Assembly: GCA_026418755.1 (NCBI GenBank)
Contig: JAOAAR010000053.1
Span: 1 to 9,014 of the forward strand
Direction of reading: 5' to 3'
DNA from: Planctomycetota bacterium
GTDB taxonomy: Bacteria; Planctomycetota; SKW154
Length of the DNA stretch: 9,014 bases
How positions within the stretch are numbered: the stretch's first letter is position 1; every line of letters begins with the position of its first letter. Below, in pieces: positions 1 through 7,015 of this stretch. A model generated the notes under the pieces. The model did no database searches and was not told the origin of the DNA. It was given only the letters and a program-made list of their open reading frames with translations. The position numbers and the translations under genes are program-made.

Positions 1-578
1 TTGTTATACCGCAGAAGAAAGGCGAGCCGGTTGTTGTTGATAAGGATGAAGGGGTTAGGGGAGATACTTCACTTGAAAAGCTCGCTAAATTGCAACCTGC
101 TTTTAAGAAGGATGGAATAGTTACGGCTGGCAATGCGTCGCAGATTTCCGATGGTGCTGCTGCGATGGTTGTAACATCAGAGAAGACAGCCAAAGAGGTG
201 GGGATGAAAGTCGAGGCACGGGTGCTGGGTTATTCGACAGGAGCGGTTGAGCCGAAATGGGTGATGACTGCGCCGATTCCTGCTGTGCGGACACTTCTTG
301 CCAGACTGAATGTTAAGATAGATTGGTTTGATTTAGTTGAGTTGAATGAGCCATTTGCGACCGCTACGATAGCGCTTCAGCGCGCGCTCGAAGTGCCGCC
401 GGAGAGACTGAATGTTCACGGTGGTGCTGTTGCGCTGGGGCATCCGATCGGGTGTACAGGCGCAAGGTTGATTGTGACGCTAATCAATGCGTTGAGACGG
501 TATAAGAAGAGGCGTGGGCTGGCGGCATTATGCCTCGGCGGAGGTGGTGCCACTGCCATCGCTATCGAACTTGTCTAA
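1..578 (+). CDS. Thiolase (acetyl-CoA C-acyltransferase family), C-terminal part, 5' truncated by the window edge
   Basis: The reading frame is open from base 3 to the TAA at 576-578, so about 192 residues of a family usually near 390 are present; the N-terminal half with the nucleophilic cysteine lies upstream. Thiolases condense two acyl-CoAs or cleave 3-ketoacyl-CoA in the cytoplasm. Visible signatures are the NASQISDGAAA segment, an NEPFA motif (bases 345-359; usually NEAFA), the GGAVALGHPIG block with the active-site histidine codon at 441-443, and the terminal CLGGGGA block with the second catalytic cysteine at 531-533. The family usually reads C-x-G-G-G-x-G here, so the last glycine is replaced by alanine. 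Catalytic residues are intact, so it is probably active. Substrate chain length and direction (beta-oxidation or biosynthesis) cannot be read from this half. No terminator separates it from the downstream regulator. The first in-frame TTG at base 90 lies inside the conserved domain and is not the true start. Confidence 0.93.
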   Translation, partial: VIPQKKGEPVVVDKDEGVRGDTSLEKLAKLQPAFKKDGIVTAGNASQISDGAAAMVVTSEKTAKEVGMKVEARVLGYSTGAVEPKWVMTAPIPAVRTLLARLNVKIDWFDLVELNEPFATATIALQRALEVPPERLNVHGGAVALGHPIGCTGARLIVTLINALRRYKKRRGLAALCLGGGGATAIAIELV

Positions 579-625
579 GTGGGGATATGCGCCGCTTCTA
601 ATAACTTTGTAGGCGTTTATCCAGT

Positions 626-1558
626 ATGATGCCTTACGAGAAGATAGGATTAAGGCATATAGAAAGTTTTTTCTATGCGGCAAAATGTTCATCTTTCACT
701 AAAGCAGCCGCGGAGTTGGGCGTGAGCCAGCCAACCATCTCTGAGAACATCGCCCATCTGGAACGGATGCTAGGTGTGAGCCTGTTCGAACGGGTGGGGA
801 GAAAGGTCTCTCTTACCGAAGTAGGCAGAATCTACTTTACCTATTGCGAACGCATCATCCAAGTTCGTGCAGAGGCTCATTCGGCGGTTGAGGAGTTCTT
901 AAGGCTTGTCCGCGGTACACTTCTACTCGGAGCAAGCAATATTCCTGCCGTCTACATCTTACCTTCCCTCATCAGCCGCTTTGTCCAAGAGTTTCCCTCT
1001 GTGCAAGTGAAAATGAGAGTCGGGGACAGCGTGGAAATCGAGAAGGGAGTTGTAGAGAATACTTTCCATATAGGATTCATCGGACAAACTCCGCACAATC
1101 CTCAACTCTCTGCAGAACCTTTCTCTGAAGACGAGGTGGTTTTGGTTGCATCTCCTGATTCTCCTTATGCGAAAACGGATACACTGCCACTTGACCATCT
1201 CAAAAAAGTTCCTCTCATTCTTCGCGAAGAGGGCTCTGCCACCCTTCAGACTTTTTACGACGCCCTTGGAAAACGGAAGTCAGCGGTAAAAGACTTTAAG
1301 GTTGTTGCTATCCTCGGCAGTACAGAATCTGTTAAGCAGGCGGCGAGGAAAGGAGTGGGGCTTGGAGTTGTCTCTCTTCTTTCTGTTACCGATGAACTGA
1401 AACTGGGTGTCTTAAGGGTTATCCGAATCGAAGGGGCTCAGATGCTTCGCAAGTTCTACTGGATTTATCGCACCTCGTCTGTGCTCCCGCCAGCAGCAAA
1501 CAGATTTATTAAACTTATTAGGAACTTTGTCTCTAACAAGGCGCAAACTGCTAACTGA
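626..1558 (+). CDS. LysR-type transcriptional regulator (CysB/CysL-like)
   Basis: At 310 residues it has the usual LysR length. Residues 9-68 form the winged helix-turn-helix: FTKAAAELGVSQPTISENI is the helix-turn-helix core and LFERVGRKVSLTEVG the wing. A linker helix (about 69-94) leads to the periplasmic-binding-protein-like effector domain (about 96-300), which opens with GTLLLGASNIPAVYILP, a pattern typical of the CysB/CysL branch. The protein should bind DNA as a tetramer and respond to a small molecule that cannot be identified here. The start is forced: an in-frame TAA at 602-604 leaves only the ATG at 626 or the adjacent one at 629, and no strong Shine-Dalgarno precedes either. It follows the thiolase by 47 bases in the same direction, with no visible promoter or terminator between, so co-transcription is likely. 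LysR genes are more often divergent from their targets. A palindrome and a strong promoter lie just downstream. Confidence 0.95.
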   Translation: MMPYEKIGLRHIESFFYAAKCSSFTKAAAELGVSQPTISENIAHLERMLGVSLFERVGRKVSLTEVGRIYFTYCERIIQVRAEAHSAVEEFLRLVRGTLLLGASNIPAVYILPSLISRFVQEFPSVQVKMRVGDSVEIEKGVVENTFHIGFIGQTPHNPQLSAEPFSEDEVVLVASPDSPYAKTDTLPLDHLKKVPLILREEGSATLQTFYDALGKRKSAVKDFKVVAILGSTESVKQAARKGVGLGVVSLLSVTDELKLGVLRVIRIEGAQMLRKFYWIYRTSSVLPPAANRFIKLIRNFVSNKAQTAN

Positions 1559-1563
1559 AAGTG

Positions 1564-1581
1564 TCACAGTCTTGTCTGTGA
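1564..1581. promoter_or_regulatory. 18-bp interrupted palindrome, candidate operator
   Basis: TCACAG, a 6-base spacer (TCTTGT), then CTGTGA gives a perfect 6-bp inverted repeat. No T-run follows on either strand, so it is a poor terminator. It is centred about 69 bases before the start site predicted from the promoter at 1606-1634, within the range (about -75 to -55) where LysR-family proteins usually make their recognition contact. It does not contain a symmetric T-N11-A core, so assignment to the adjacent regulator is inference. Confidence 0.4.
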
Positions 1582-1605
1582 AAGAGAAAAGTGTTCATAA
1601 ACTGC

Positions 1606-1634
1606 TTGACAAACCTTATGATAACCATTAGAAT
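1606..1634 (+). promoter_or_regulatory. Sigma-70-type promoter of the lipoprotein gene
   Basis: A perfect -35 box, TTGACA (1606-1611), is separated by exactly 17 bases from the -10 box TAGAAT (1629-1634), which matches five of six consensus positions. Transcription would start near 1641, giving a leader of about 46 bases before the ATG at 1687. It is the best promoter in the window and suggests strong expression of the lipoprotein. Confidence 0.8.
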
Positions 1635-1671
1635 CGCTTTTGGTTTTCAATTGGTTATTTGTATTTTTGAC

Positions 1672-1680
1672 AAAGGAGGG
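1672..1680 (+). promoter_or_regulatory. Strong Shine-Dalgarno site of the lipoprotein gene
   Basis: AAAGGAGGG lies six bases before the ATG at 1687, an almost complete anti-16S match at optimal spacing. It fixes the start codon, which in turn places a lipoprotein signal at the N-terminus. Confidence 0.9.
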
Positions 1681-1686
1681 TAGAAA

Positions 1687-4600
1687 ATGGGGAAAACGAA
1701 GTGGTTGTTAGTTGCGCTTTTGTGTTTCTCAATGGTGTTCGTCGGCTGTGATTGTTCCTGCAGCAAGAAGAAGAAAAAGAAGACGCCGCCTACACTAACC
1801 ATCACTGCAGGTCCGAATCAACCGACCACAGGTACAGTTCCTTCAGGTTCAACTAATGTTCCCATCTTACAATTTACGGTTTCTGCTAACTCTGTCTCTA
1901 ACCTCAATATTCTCTCGATTGTGTTTCAGGCGAGTGGCTCTGGCAACGACGCTACAATGGTAACAGCCGTTAAATTATGGCGTGACGCTGATTCAAACGG
2001 CACCGTTACCACGGGTGACACGCAAATAAATGGCAACCAGACATATGTCACCGACAACGGAACGGTTACTTTCAGTGGCTCTCCTTTGCGCACAATTAAC
2101 GCTGGACAGTCCGAGGTCTGGCTTCTCACATACGATTTTGTTCCGACGGCAAGCGGCACATTCTCCGCAACAATCGCGAGCATCACTGCTCAAACTCCTG
2201 CAGGCGGCAACGCTAAAACCACAGGTCTTTCTACACCCCTTTCGCCCACGATCACGACAGACCCGACGGGTCCTGTCGTCGTCAGCGCCGAATTGCAGGA
2301 TACCAATAGCAACGGTAACGGTGACCCAGGCGAGAAAATCATCGTTACATTCAACCGTGATTTGGTCGTAAACGGTGTCTCTGCTGCGAACGACTTCCAG
2401 TTGCCTGTAACAAACGATTCTTTCGGAAGTGGAGCGACTTATGCACTTGGCACGACCGCAAATCAGATTGTAATTACACTCGCCGCAGGTTGTGTTATTA
2501 CAGGCAAAGGCACATTCAATTCTGCTAATCTCACCCCAGGCAGTCCGTCCGGTATTGATGTAAAAAGCCCACTTTCTGCAAATGCCATAGAGGACACATA
2601 CGGCAGAGATGCGCAAGCCTCGACACCTGTTGATATATTTACGCCGTTTGTGCCCGGGACGGGGACACCTGCAACAGGGCTTGAATTGAATGCGCTCGAC
2701 CCTGCTGGACAACAAAGCGGTAATGTGATTATCCAGTATATTGTTGCATATGCGAACAACACCACAAATCTGACATTGACTGTCGAATATTATGACGGGA
2801 CCACTTGGAAGACGGCGACTGCGGCGACGGGCTCGGATGCGCTTACTTTCACCGCTTCTTCGAGGGGTGATTTACGCATATTCTATTGGAAATCATATAC
2901 TGATATGCCGAATGCAGGCGCCTCGACTGATTATGATATTGCGTCGCTCAAGTTTACGCTTTCCGATGGAACCAACTCGGTAAGCGATACGGTTTCAGTG
3001 AAGTTAGACAACAAGCCGCAGGCTGTCGTTATTCCGCCGAATCAGGTTGTGAATGTCGGTGAGATAGCGACAATCAGTGCGAAGAACAGTTTTGACCCTA
3101 ACCCTGCAGCCGGTTCTCTCTCATACACTTGGACAGCAGGAACATTTCCATCAGGTTCTGGTGCCTCTTTCACAACCATAGACTATCTTGCGACGATTAC
3201 ACCTGACCTCGAAGGTGACTATCCTGTTACGCTAACTGTAAGCAAAGGTGGTAGAACATCCGACCCACTTAATCTTAATCTTAAAGCCGTGAAGACTACG
3301 AATTATGTTGGCAAGATACATCTCGGTAACTTCGGCGTGGGCGGCGCAAGTGATTTCACACCACTGATGCTTGGGCTTTTGCCCGCAAGTGACATAGGAG
3401 CATATGGTTTTCAGTATAATGGAATAGGATTTCTTAACCTTGCAGCGACAAGTAATCCGCCTGTTAATCTTACGGCTCATTCGACTCCTTACTTGGGTTG
3501 GTATGCCACTGGTGGTGGCACGGATTATGTCTTTTGTGGTGATGTCTTTGGCGCAGGTGCACCGAGCAACAGATTTGTCTCTGCATGGGCTGACTACGGC
3601 ACAGGAAGTACAACCGCTTATGCCGGTGTCATTAACTTTACTACGACTCCTGCTGCAGGGGCAGGCGGATTCTGGAATGTCACTGGAACCGCGGTGGCTC
3701 GCGCAATCTCCTGCATCAGACGCCAATATACCGGAAGCGGAGGAACTTCAACAACAGATGAGGTGGCGTATGTGGGATACAACGGTATATTGCTCGAGGT
3801 TGGCTCTATTAACCCTGATAACCCAGCACAACCAAGATTACTTTCTTATGCATCAAATATAAACGTACAAGCGGGAGGAATCGGAATTTACGCTCCCGGC
3901 GGCACTCCGACAAGCCTGTATGTGAGTTGTAGTACAAACCCTGCGACAGGTGTGCATACGATTCCTATAACTACGGTTGGTACAGGAAGTGGAAGCGATG
4001 GTCTCAACACAGCGACGGCTACTCTTGTTAGTAATTGGCCCGCCAACGCGGTTCCGCGAGGCATTTACATTGACAATACGAACGGCTTCGCATATGTAGC
4101 ATACTCCCAGACAAATGCAGATGGAGGTCTGGCGGTTATCAACTGCACTACGAAGACGGTAGTCCTTAACTATGTGGTTGCTGACCCGGCAGTCAATTCT
4201 GCGCCGTTCCAGATTGAAGTGATACCTGCCGACAAGGTGGTTCTTTTGACCGACCCTACGAACGGGAAAGTTTATCTCATCAAAGTCAACAATATGGCTA
4301 ATCCGACATCCTGCTATCTGGAATATACATTTAACCTGCAAGGCGCTTATGATGTTGAGTATGATGATGGCGGCGGAAGAAACAGGGTATTAGTTACAGG
4401 TTCCACAACAGGAGACATTTATGTTTTGAAAGGACCGTGGGAGTTTGAGTGGAAGATTGTTGATGGCAGTGCTGCGAACCCGGCGAATGCGTTTAAGTTT
4501 GCGATTGACCCGACTAATGGCAATTTGTGTATTGTCTATTCAACAGGAGGGGATGGAATCTACTTTAATCGCTCGACGGATGGGGGGCTGACTTGGGGGA

Positions 4601-5532
4601 CTGCGGTTCAGGTGGTTGCAAGCGGCAGCAATCCAGATTTTGCGATTGACAGTCAGGGGCATATAATTGTTGCATATGACGATGGCGATGAGATCTTCAT
4701 TAAGCGCTCGACAGATGGCGGCGCTACTTTCTCAGCTGCGTCAGAAGTCATAAGTGAGAATGCAGACCAGACACTCCAGAGGACGAAACCTTCAATTGTT
4801 CTTGATGCGGTGGACAACATCATAGTCGCATACGAGGTGGTTGTGAGCGGTGAGACTCGCGTAGCAGTGGTGAAGAGCGTGCCGCATCAGAACTGGCTTT
4901 ACTGGGGTTATGCTGGTTCGACCCCTGTTGACAATTATGTCGATGACACGGCTCCTGGCAATGCTACATCTGCTGACATCGTGATTGTTGACGGCACGAA
5001 TCCACTGGACAGAGTAGCGGTTGTATGGACAGATGGTCGAAACCCCTCGACCGATATTTACAGTGACAGTGCTGTTAATGCAGGTTGGCTGCCTACATTC
5101 GGTACTGATACTAATATGAGCAATATGGTGGCAGGTAACAACGCATCTGCACCATCCGCTTCTGTCGACTCAAATGGTGCTCTCATCTGTGCGTATCAAG
5201 TATCGGGCGGGACGAGTGCAATTCAGTTTGGCGCTTCGACTATTGTCGACAACGCAACAGGGACGACGAGAACATCTCCGCATCTTGTTTCGGTGGGGAC
5301 CGGCAGTCAGACGCATTATATCGTGTATGTTGTTGACGGCAAGTTTGTGTATTTGAGAAAATCTGAGGATGATGGTGCAAGTTGGAGTGCTGCTTCTATG
5401 ATTTCTTTGTATGATTCAACGAAGAGCAAGCCGCAAATAGCGACGAACCGTTCGGCTTCGAGGATGGTTGGTTGGCTTGACGAGCGTGCTGGCGGTGGTG
5501 ATGTTGATGTTTACTTCACTCGCTGGAAATAA
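1687..5532 (+). CDS. Large exported lipoprotein with Ig-like, PKD-like and propeller/BNR modules
   Basis: This is a 1281-residue surface or periplasmic protein of unknown specific role. Residues 1-20 form a signal peptide (MGKTKW, then a hydrophobic core) ending in FVGC, so Cys21 is the likely lipidated residue; Phe at -3 is unusual for a lipobox. Mature protein begins C-D-C-S-C followed by six lysines (27-32). Approximate modules: 35-190 beta-rich domain with a calcium-type loop D100-D111; 195-320 Ig-like domain with a second loop D205-E216; 320-440 beta-sandwich; 441-536 PKD-like domain; 540-930 repeats resembling LVIVD/YVTN propeller blades; 935-1281 sialidase-type repeats with three Asp-box motifs (S963-W970, S1008-F1015, S1226-W1233). 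Asp-boxes are structural, and no sialidase catalytic set (Arg triad, Tyr/Glu) is evident, so binding or a scaffold role is likelier than catalysis. It has its own promoter and terminator and is a single-gene transcript. Long antisense open frames inside it are shadows. Confidence 0.9.
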   Translation: MGKTKWLLVALLCFSMVFVGCDCSCSKKKKKKTPPTLTITAGPNQPTTGTVPSGSTNVPILQFTVSANSVSNLNILSIVFQASGSGNDATMVTAVKLWRDADSNGTVTTGDTQINGNQTYVTDNGTVTFSGSPLRTINAGQSEVWLLTYDFVPTASGTFSATIASITAQTPAGGNAKTTGLSTPLSPTITTDPTGPVVVSAELQDTNSNGNGDPGEKIIVTFNRDLVVNGVSAANDFQLPVTNDSFGSGATYALGTTANQIVITLAAGCVITGKGTFNSANLTPGSPSGIDVKSPLSANAIEDTYGRDAQASTPVDIFTPFVPGTGTPATGLELNALDPAGQQSGNVIIQYIVAYANNTTNLTLTVEYYDGTTWKTATAATGSDALTFTASSRGDLRIFYWKSYTDMPNAGASTDYDIASLKFTLSDGTNSVSDTVSVKLDNKPQAVVIPPNQVVNVGEIATISAKNSFDPNPAAGSLSYTWTAGTFPSGSGASFTTIDYLATITPDLEGDYPVTLTVSKGGRTSDPLNLNLKAVKTTNYVGKIHLGNFGVGGASDFTPLMLGLLPASDIGAYGFQYNGIGFLNLAATSNPPVNLTAHSTPYLGWYATGGGTDYVFCGDVFGAGAPSNRFVSAWADYGTGSTTAYAGVINFTTTPAAGAGGFWNVTGTAVARAISCIRRQYTGSGGTSTTDEVAYVGYNGILLEVGSINPDNPAQPRLLSYASNINVQAGGIGIYAPGGTPTSLYVSCSTNPATGVHTIPITTVGTGSGSDGLNTATATLVSNWPANAVPRGIYIDNTNGFAYVAYSQTNADGGLAVINCTTKTVVLNYVVADPAVNSAPFQIEVIPADKVVLLTDPTNGKVYLIKVNNMANPTSCYLEYTFNLQGAYDVEYDDGGGRNRVLVTGSTTGDIYVLKGPWEFEWKIVDGSAANPANAFKFAIDPTNGNLCIVYSTGGDGIYFNRSTDGGLTWGTAVQVVASGSNPDFAIDSQGHIIVAYDDGDEIFIKRSTDGGATFSAASEVISENADQTLQRTKPSIVLDAVDNIIVAYEVVVSGETRVAVVKSVPHQNWLYWGYAGSTPVDNYVDDTAPGNATSADIVIVDGTNPLDRVAVVWTDGRNPSTDIYSDSAVNAGWLPTFGTDTNMSNMVAGNNASAPSASVDSNGALICAYQVSGGTSAIQFGASTIVDNATGTTRTSPHLVSVGTGSQTHYIVYVVDGKFVYLRKSEDDGASWSAASMISLYDSTKSKPQIATNRSASRMVGWLDERAGGGDVDVYFTRWK
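4573..5385 (+). repeat. Three Asp-box (BNR) repeats within the lipoprotein
   Basis: Three copies of the S-x-D-x-G-x-[TS]-[WF] motif lie at bases 4573-4596 (STDGGLTW), 4708-4731 (STDGGATF) and 5362-5385 (SEDDGASW). The first two are 45 codons apart and also near-identical as DNA (CGCTCGACRGATGGSGG), which suggests duplication of one propeller blade. The third is diverged but keeps the trailing S-A-A-S residues shared with the second copy. Asp-boxes cap hairpins in beta-propeller blades of sialidases and many non-enzymatic secreted proteins. Confidence 0.8.
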
Positions 5533-5553
5533 CTGACAGTTTTTCGGAGGGGG

Positions 5554-5590
5554 ACGAGGCGGTTAACTACCGCCTCGTTTCTTTTTTCTC
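5554..5590 (+). terminator. Intrinsic terminator after the lipoprotein gene
   Basis: ACGAGGCGG (5554-5562) pairs perfectly with CCGCCTCGT (5570-5578) around a 7-base loop, giving a GC-rich 9-bp stem (a tenth T-A pair is possible). A T-rich tract follows directly (5578-5590). It begins 21 bases after the lipoprotein stop and should end most transcripts, making the next gene a separate unit. Confidence 0.93.
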
Positions 5591-5610
5591 TGTCGTTTTT
5601 TTACTAAATG

Positions 5611-5641
5611 CTGACACAAAGATTTATTTTGTGCGTATAAA
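5611..5641 (+). promoter_or_regulatory. Candidate promoter of the caspase-like gene
   Basis: CTGACA (5611-5616) resembles a -35 box and TATAAA (5636-5641) a -10 box, but the 19-base spacing is longer than ideal. A start site near 5648 would give a leader of about 22 bases to the ATG at 5670. A promoter is expected here because a strong terminator lies immediately upstream. The match is much weaker than for the lipoprotein promoter. Confidence 0.45.
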
Positions 5642-5656
5642 ATCTAAAGGGATTAA

Positions 5657-5662
5657 TGAGGT
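5657..5662 (+). promoter_or_regulatory. Shine-Dalgarno site deciding the start of the caspase-like gene
   Basis: TGAGGT lies seven bases before the ATG at 5670. That start places a classical signal peptide at the very N-terminus. The alternative in-frame GTG at 5631 has no such site and would put 13 charged residues ahead of the signal peptide. Confidence 0.6.
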
Positions 5663-5669
5663 AAGAGAG

Positions 5670-7004
5670 ATGTACAAAAGATATTTAATTCCTGTTTCTC
5701 TCTTTCTGGTATTTCTACCTGTTACATTTCTTTCTGCGGACGAAGTAGAAAAATACGCTCTTCTTGTCATCGGTTGTGCAGACACTAACACGCAACTCCA
5801 TCCCGACCTTGACCCGATTGACCAGAACGCCTCAGAGGTTCAGTTAGGTAAGTTATACGGTATTCTTACGAAATGCGGTTTTGAAGACAAAAATATCAGA
5901 GTTCTTTACGCCGAACGAGGGCTTCAACCGAATTGGAATGAAACCAGTTACGGAAAAGAACTCGCTCGAATAAGAAAGAACCATTTTAACGGGCAGTATG
6001 ATAACACAGCATCGAAGGAGAATATAGATGCTTTGATGGCGTATTTTAAGCAGAAGGTTGACGAGAACGACATTTTCATTTTTTACATAATGACGCATGG
6101 TCATCCCTCGGCTGTTGTTCAGTTAGCGGGAAAACGGATGTGGAAGGCGGAGGAGATGCAAACTGCACTTTCAGGATTGAAATCGAAGACGAACATATTC
6201 TGCTTTGAAACCTGTCATTCTGGTGCGATTTTGAACAGAACGGACTTTCCGAATGCGGTTTGTGTTGCTGCGGCGCCGGCTGAGACACCTGGCTGGGTTG
6301 ACCGTACTTTCGCCAACTGTGTCAATTTCATCGAGGCAAAAGCAGATACGGCAAACGACAAAAACAAAGATGGGAAGGTTGACCCAAATGAGGCGTTTGA
6401 AGTGACAAAGAAGAAGGCAGCCGATTACGAGCAGAAGTGGCGAGAGTATCTGAAAACGAAATACAAGATGCCAAAGAACAGTCCGGTGCCACCTAATATG
6501 GTAGACAAAACATCTCTCAACGCTGTGCTTGAAGTTGGCAAAGATTATGAGGAGAGAAGTCTTTTCACTGCCAACAAAGAACCAGTGAAGAAGATTGTTG
6601 AAAAATCTGGGGAGAAGAAGCATACACCGCTTCCTGAAAAGACGGAAAACGACTCTGAACTGCTGGAACGTGCCGATTCTCTTTTGAGAGAAGGCAAACA
6701 ACTTGAGGCTTACGAACTCTACGAGAGACTTTCGACATCAAAAGATGAAAAGATTGCCGAGCAGGCGAAACAACGGAAGGAAGAACTATTAAAAGACGAG
6801 AAATTTGTCTCTTTGCTGGAGGAGGCTCACCAGAAGGAGCAAGTTGAGAAGAAATTGGCATCTGCCCGAAATTATTTGGAGAACAGAATGTTGGAGAAAG
6901 CCCGCGCCATTTGTGAGGAAGTGATAAAGGAGAATAACGGCACCAAGTATGCTGAAGAGGCGCAAAAACTCCTCGAAGAGATCAAACAAAGAGAGAACGA
7001 GTAA
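5670..7004 (+). CDS. Secreted caspase/legumain-fold (clan CD) protein with EF-hand loop and TPR-like tail
   Basis: This is a 444-residue protein. Residues 1-23 form a signal peptide (MYKRYLIPVSLFLVF, probable cleavage after LSA), so it acts in the periplasm or outside. Residues 27-220 fit the clan CD cysteine peptidase fold: a YALLVIG first strand, a helix with LGKLYGILTKCGF, then a DIFIFYIMTHGH strand ending at candidate catalytic His143, and IFCFETCHSG with candidate nucleophile Cys182. Metacaspases have D-x-C-H-S-G, so Glu180 in place of Asp is a variation. Residues 230-241 (DKNKDGKVDPNE) make a perfect EF-hand calcium loop, as often found after the catalytic region in bacterial caspase-like proteins. 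A charged linker (about 300-325) leads to a Lys/Glu-rich helical region (330-444) with two TPR-like hairpins, probably for protein binding. The peptidase is probably active, with unknown substrate; Arg/Lys, Asn or Asp specificity cannot be told. Start chosen from the ribosome site and signal peptide. Confidence 0.85.
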   Translation: MYKRYLIPVSLFLVFLPVTFLSADEVEKYALLVIGCADTNTQLHPDLDPIDQNASEVQLGKLYGILTKCGFEDKNIRVLYAERGLQPNWNETSYGKELARIRKNHFNGQYDNTASKENIDALMAYFKQKVDENDIFIFYIMTHGHPSAVVQLAGKRMWKAEEMQTALSGLKSKTNIFCFETCHSGAILNRTDFPNAVCVAAAPAETPGWVDRTFANCVNFIEAKADTANDKNKDGKVDPNEAFEVTKKKAADYEQKWREYLKTKYKMPKNSPVPPNMVDKTSLNAVLEVGKDYEERSLFTANKEPVKKIVEKSGEKKHTPLPEKTENDSELLERADSLLREGKQLEAYELYERLSTSKDEKIAEQAKQRKEELLKDEKFVSLLEEAHQKEQVEKKLASARNYLENRMLEKARAICEEVIKENNGTKYAEEAQKLLEEIKQRENE

Positions 7005-7015
7005 GGGGAAGGAGT

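Noticed and set aside
1564..1581. The TCACAG/CTGTGA hairpin as a terminator for the LysR gene
   Set aside because: The stem is only 6 bp and is followed by an A/G-rich stretch rather than a T-run; an operator is a better reading.
1993..2715. A 240-codon antisense open frame within the lipoprotein gene
   Set aside because: It is Cys/Arg-rich with no recognisable domain, lies opposite a well-supported coding region with lipoprotein signal and repeats, and has no promoter or ribosome site that I can see.
4570..5385. A catalytic sialidase domain in the lipoprotein
   Set aside because: Only Asp-boxes are visible; I could not find the arginine triad or the Tyr/Glu nucleophile pair arrangement expected of an active sialidase.
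5631..5669. GTG at 5631 as the start of the caspase-like gene, adding 13 residues
   Set aside because: It overlaps the likely -10 region, lacks a Shine-Dalgarno site and would put charged residues ahead of a standard signal peptide that begins at the ATG at 5670.
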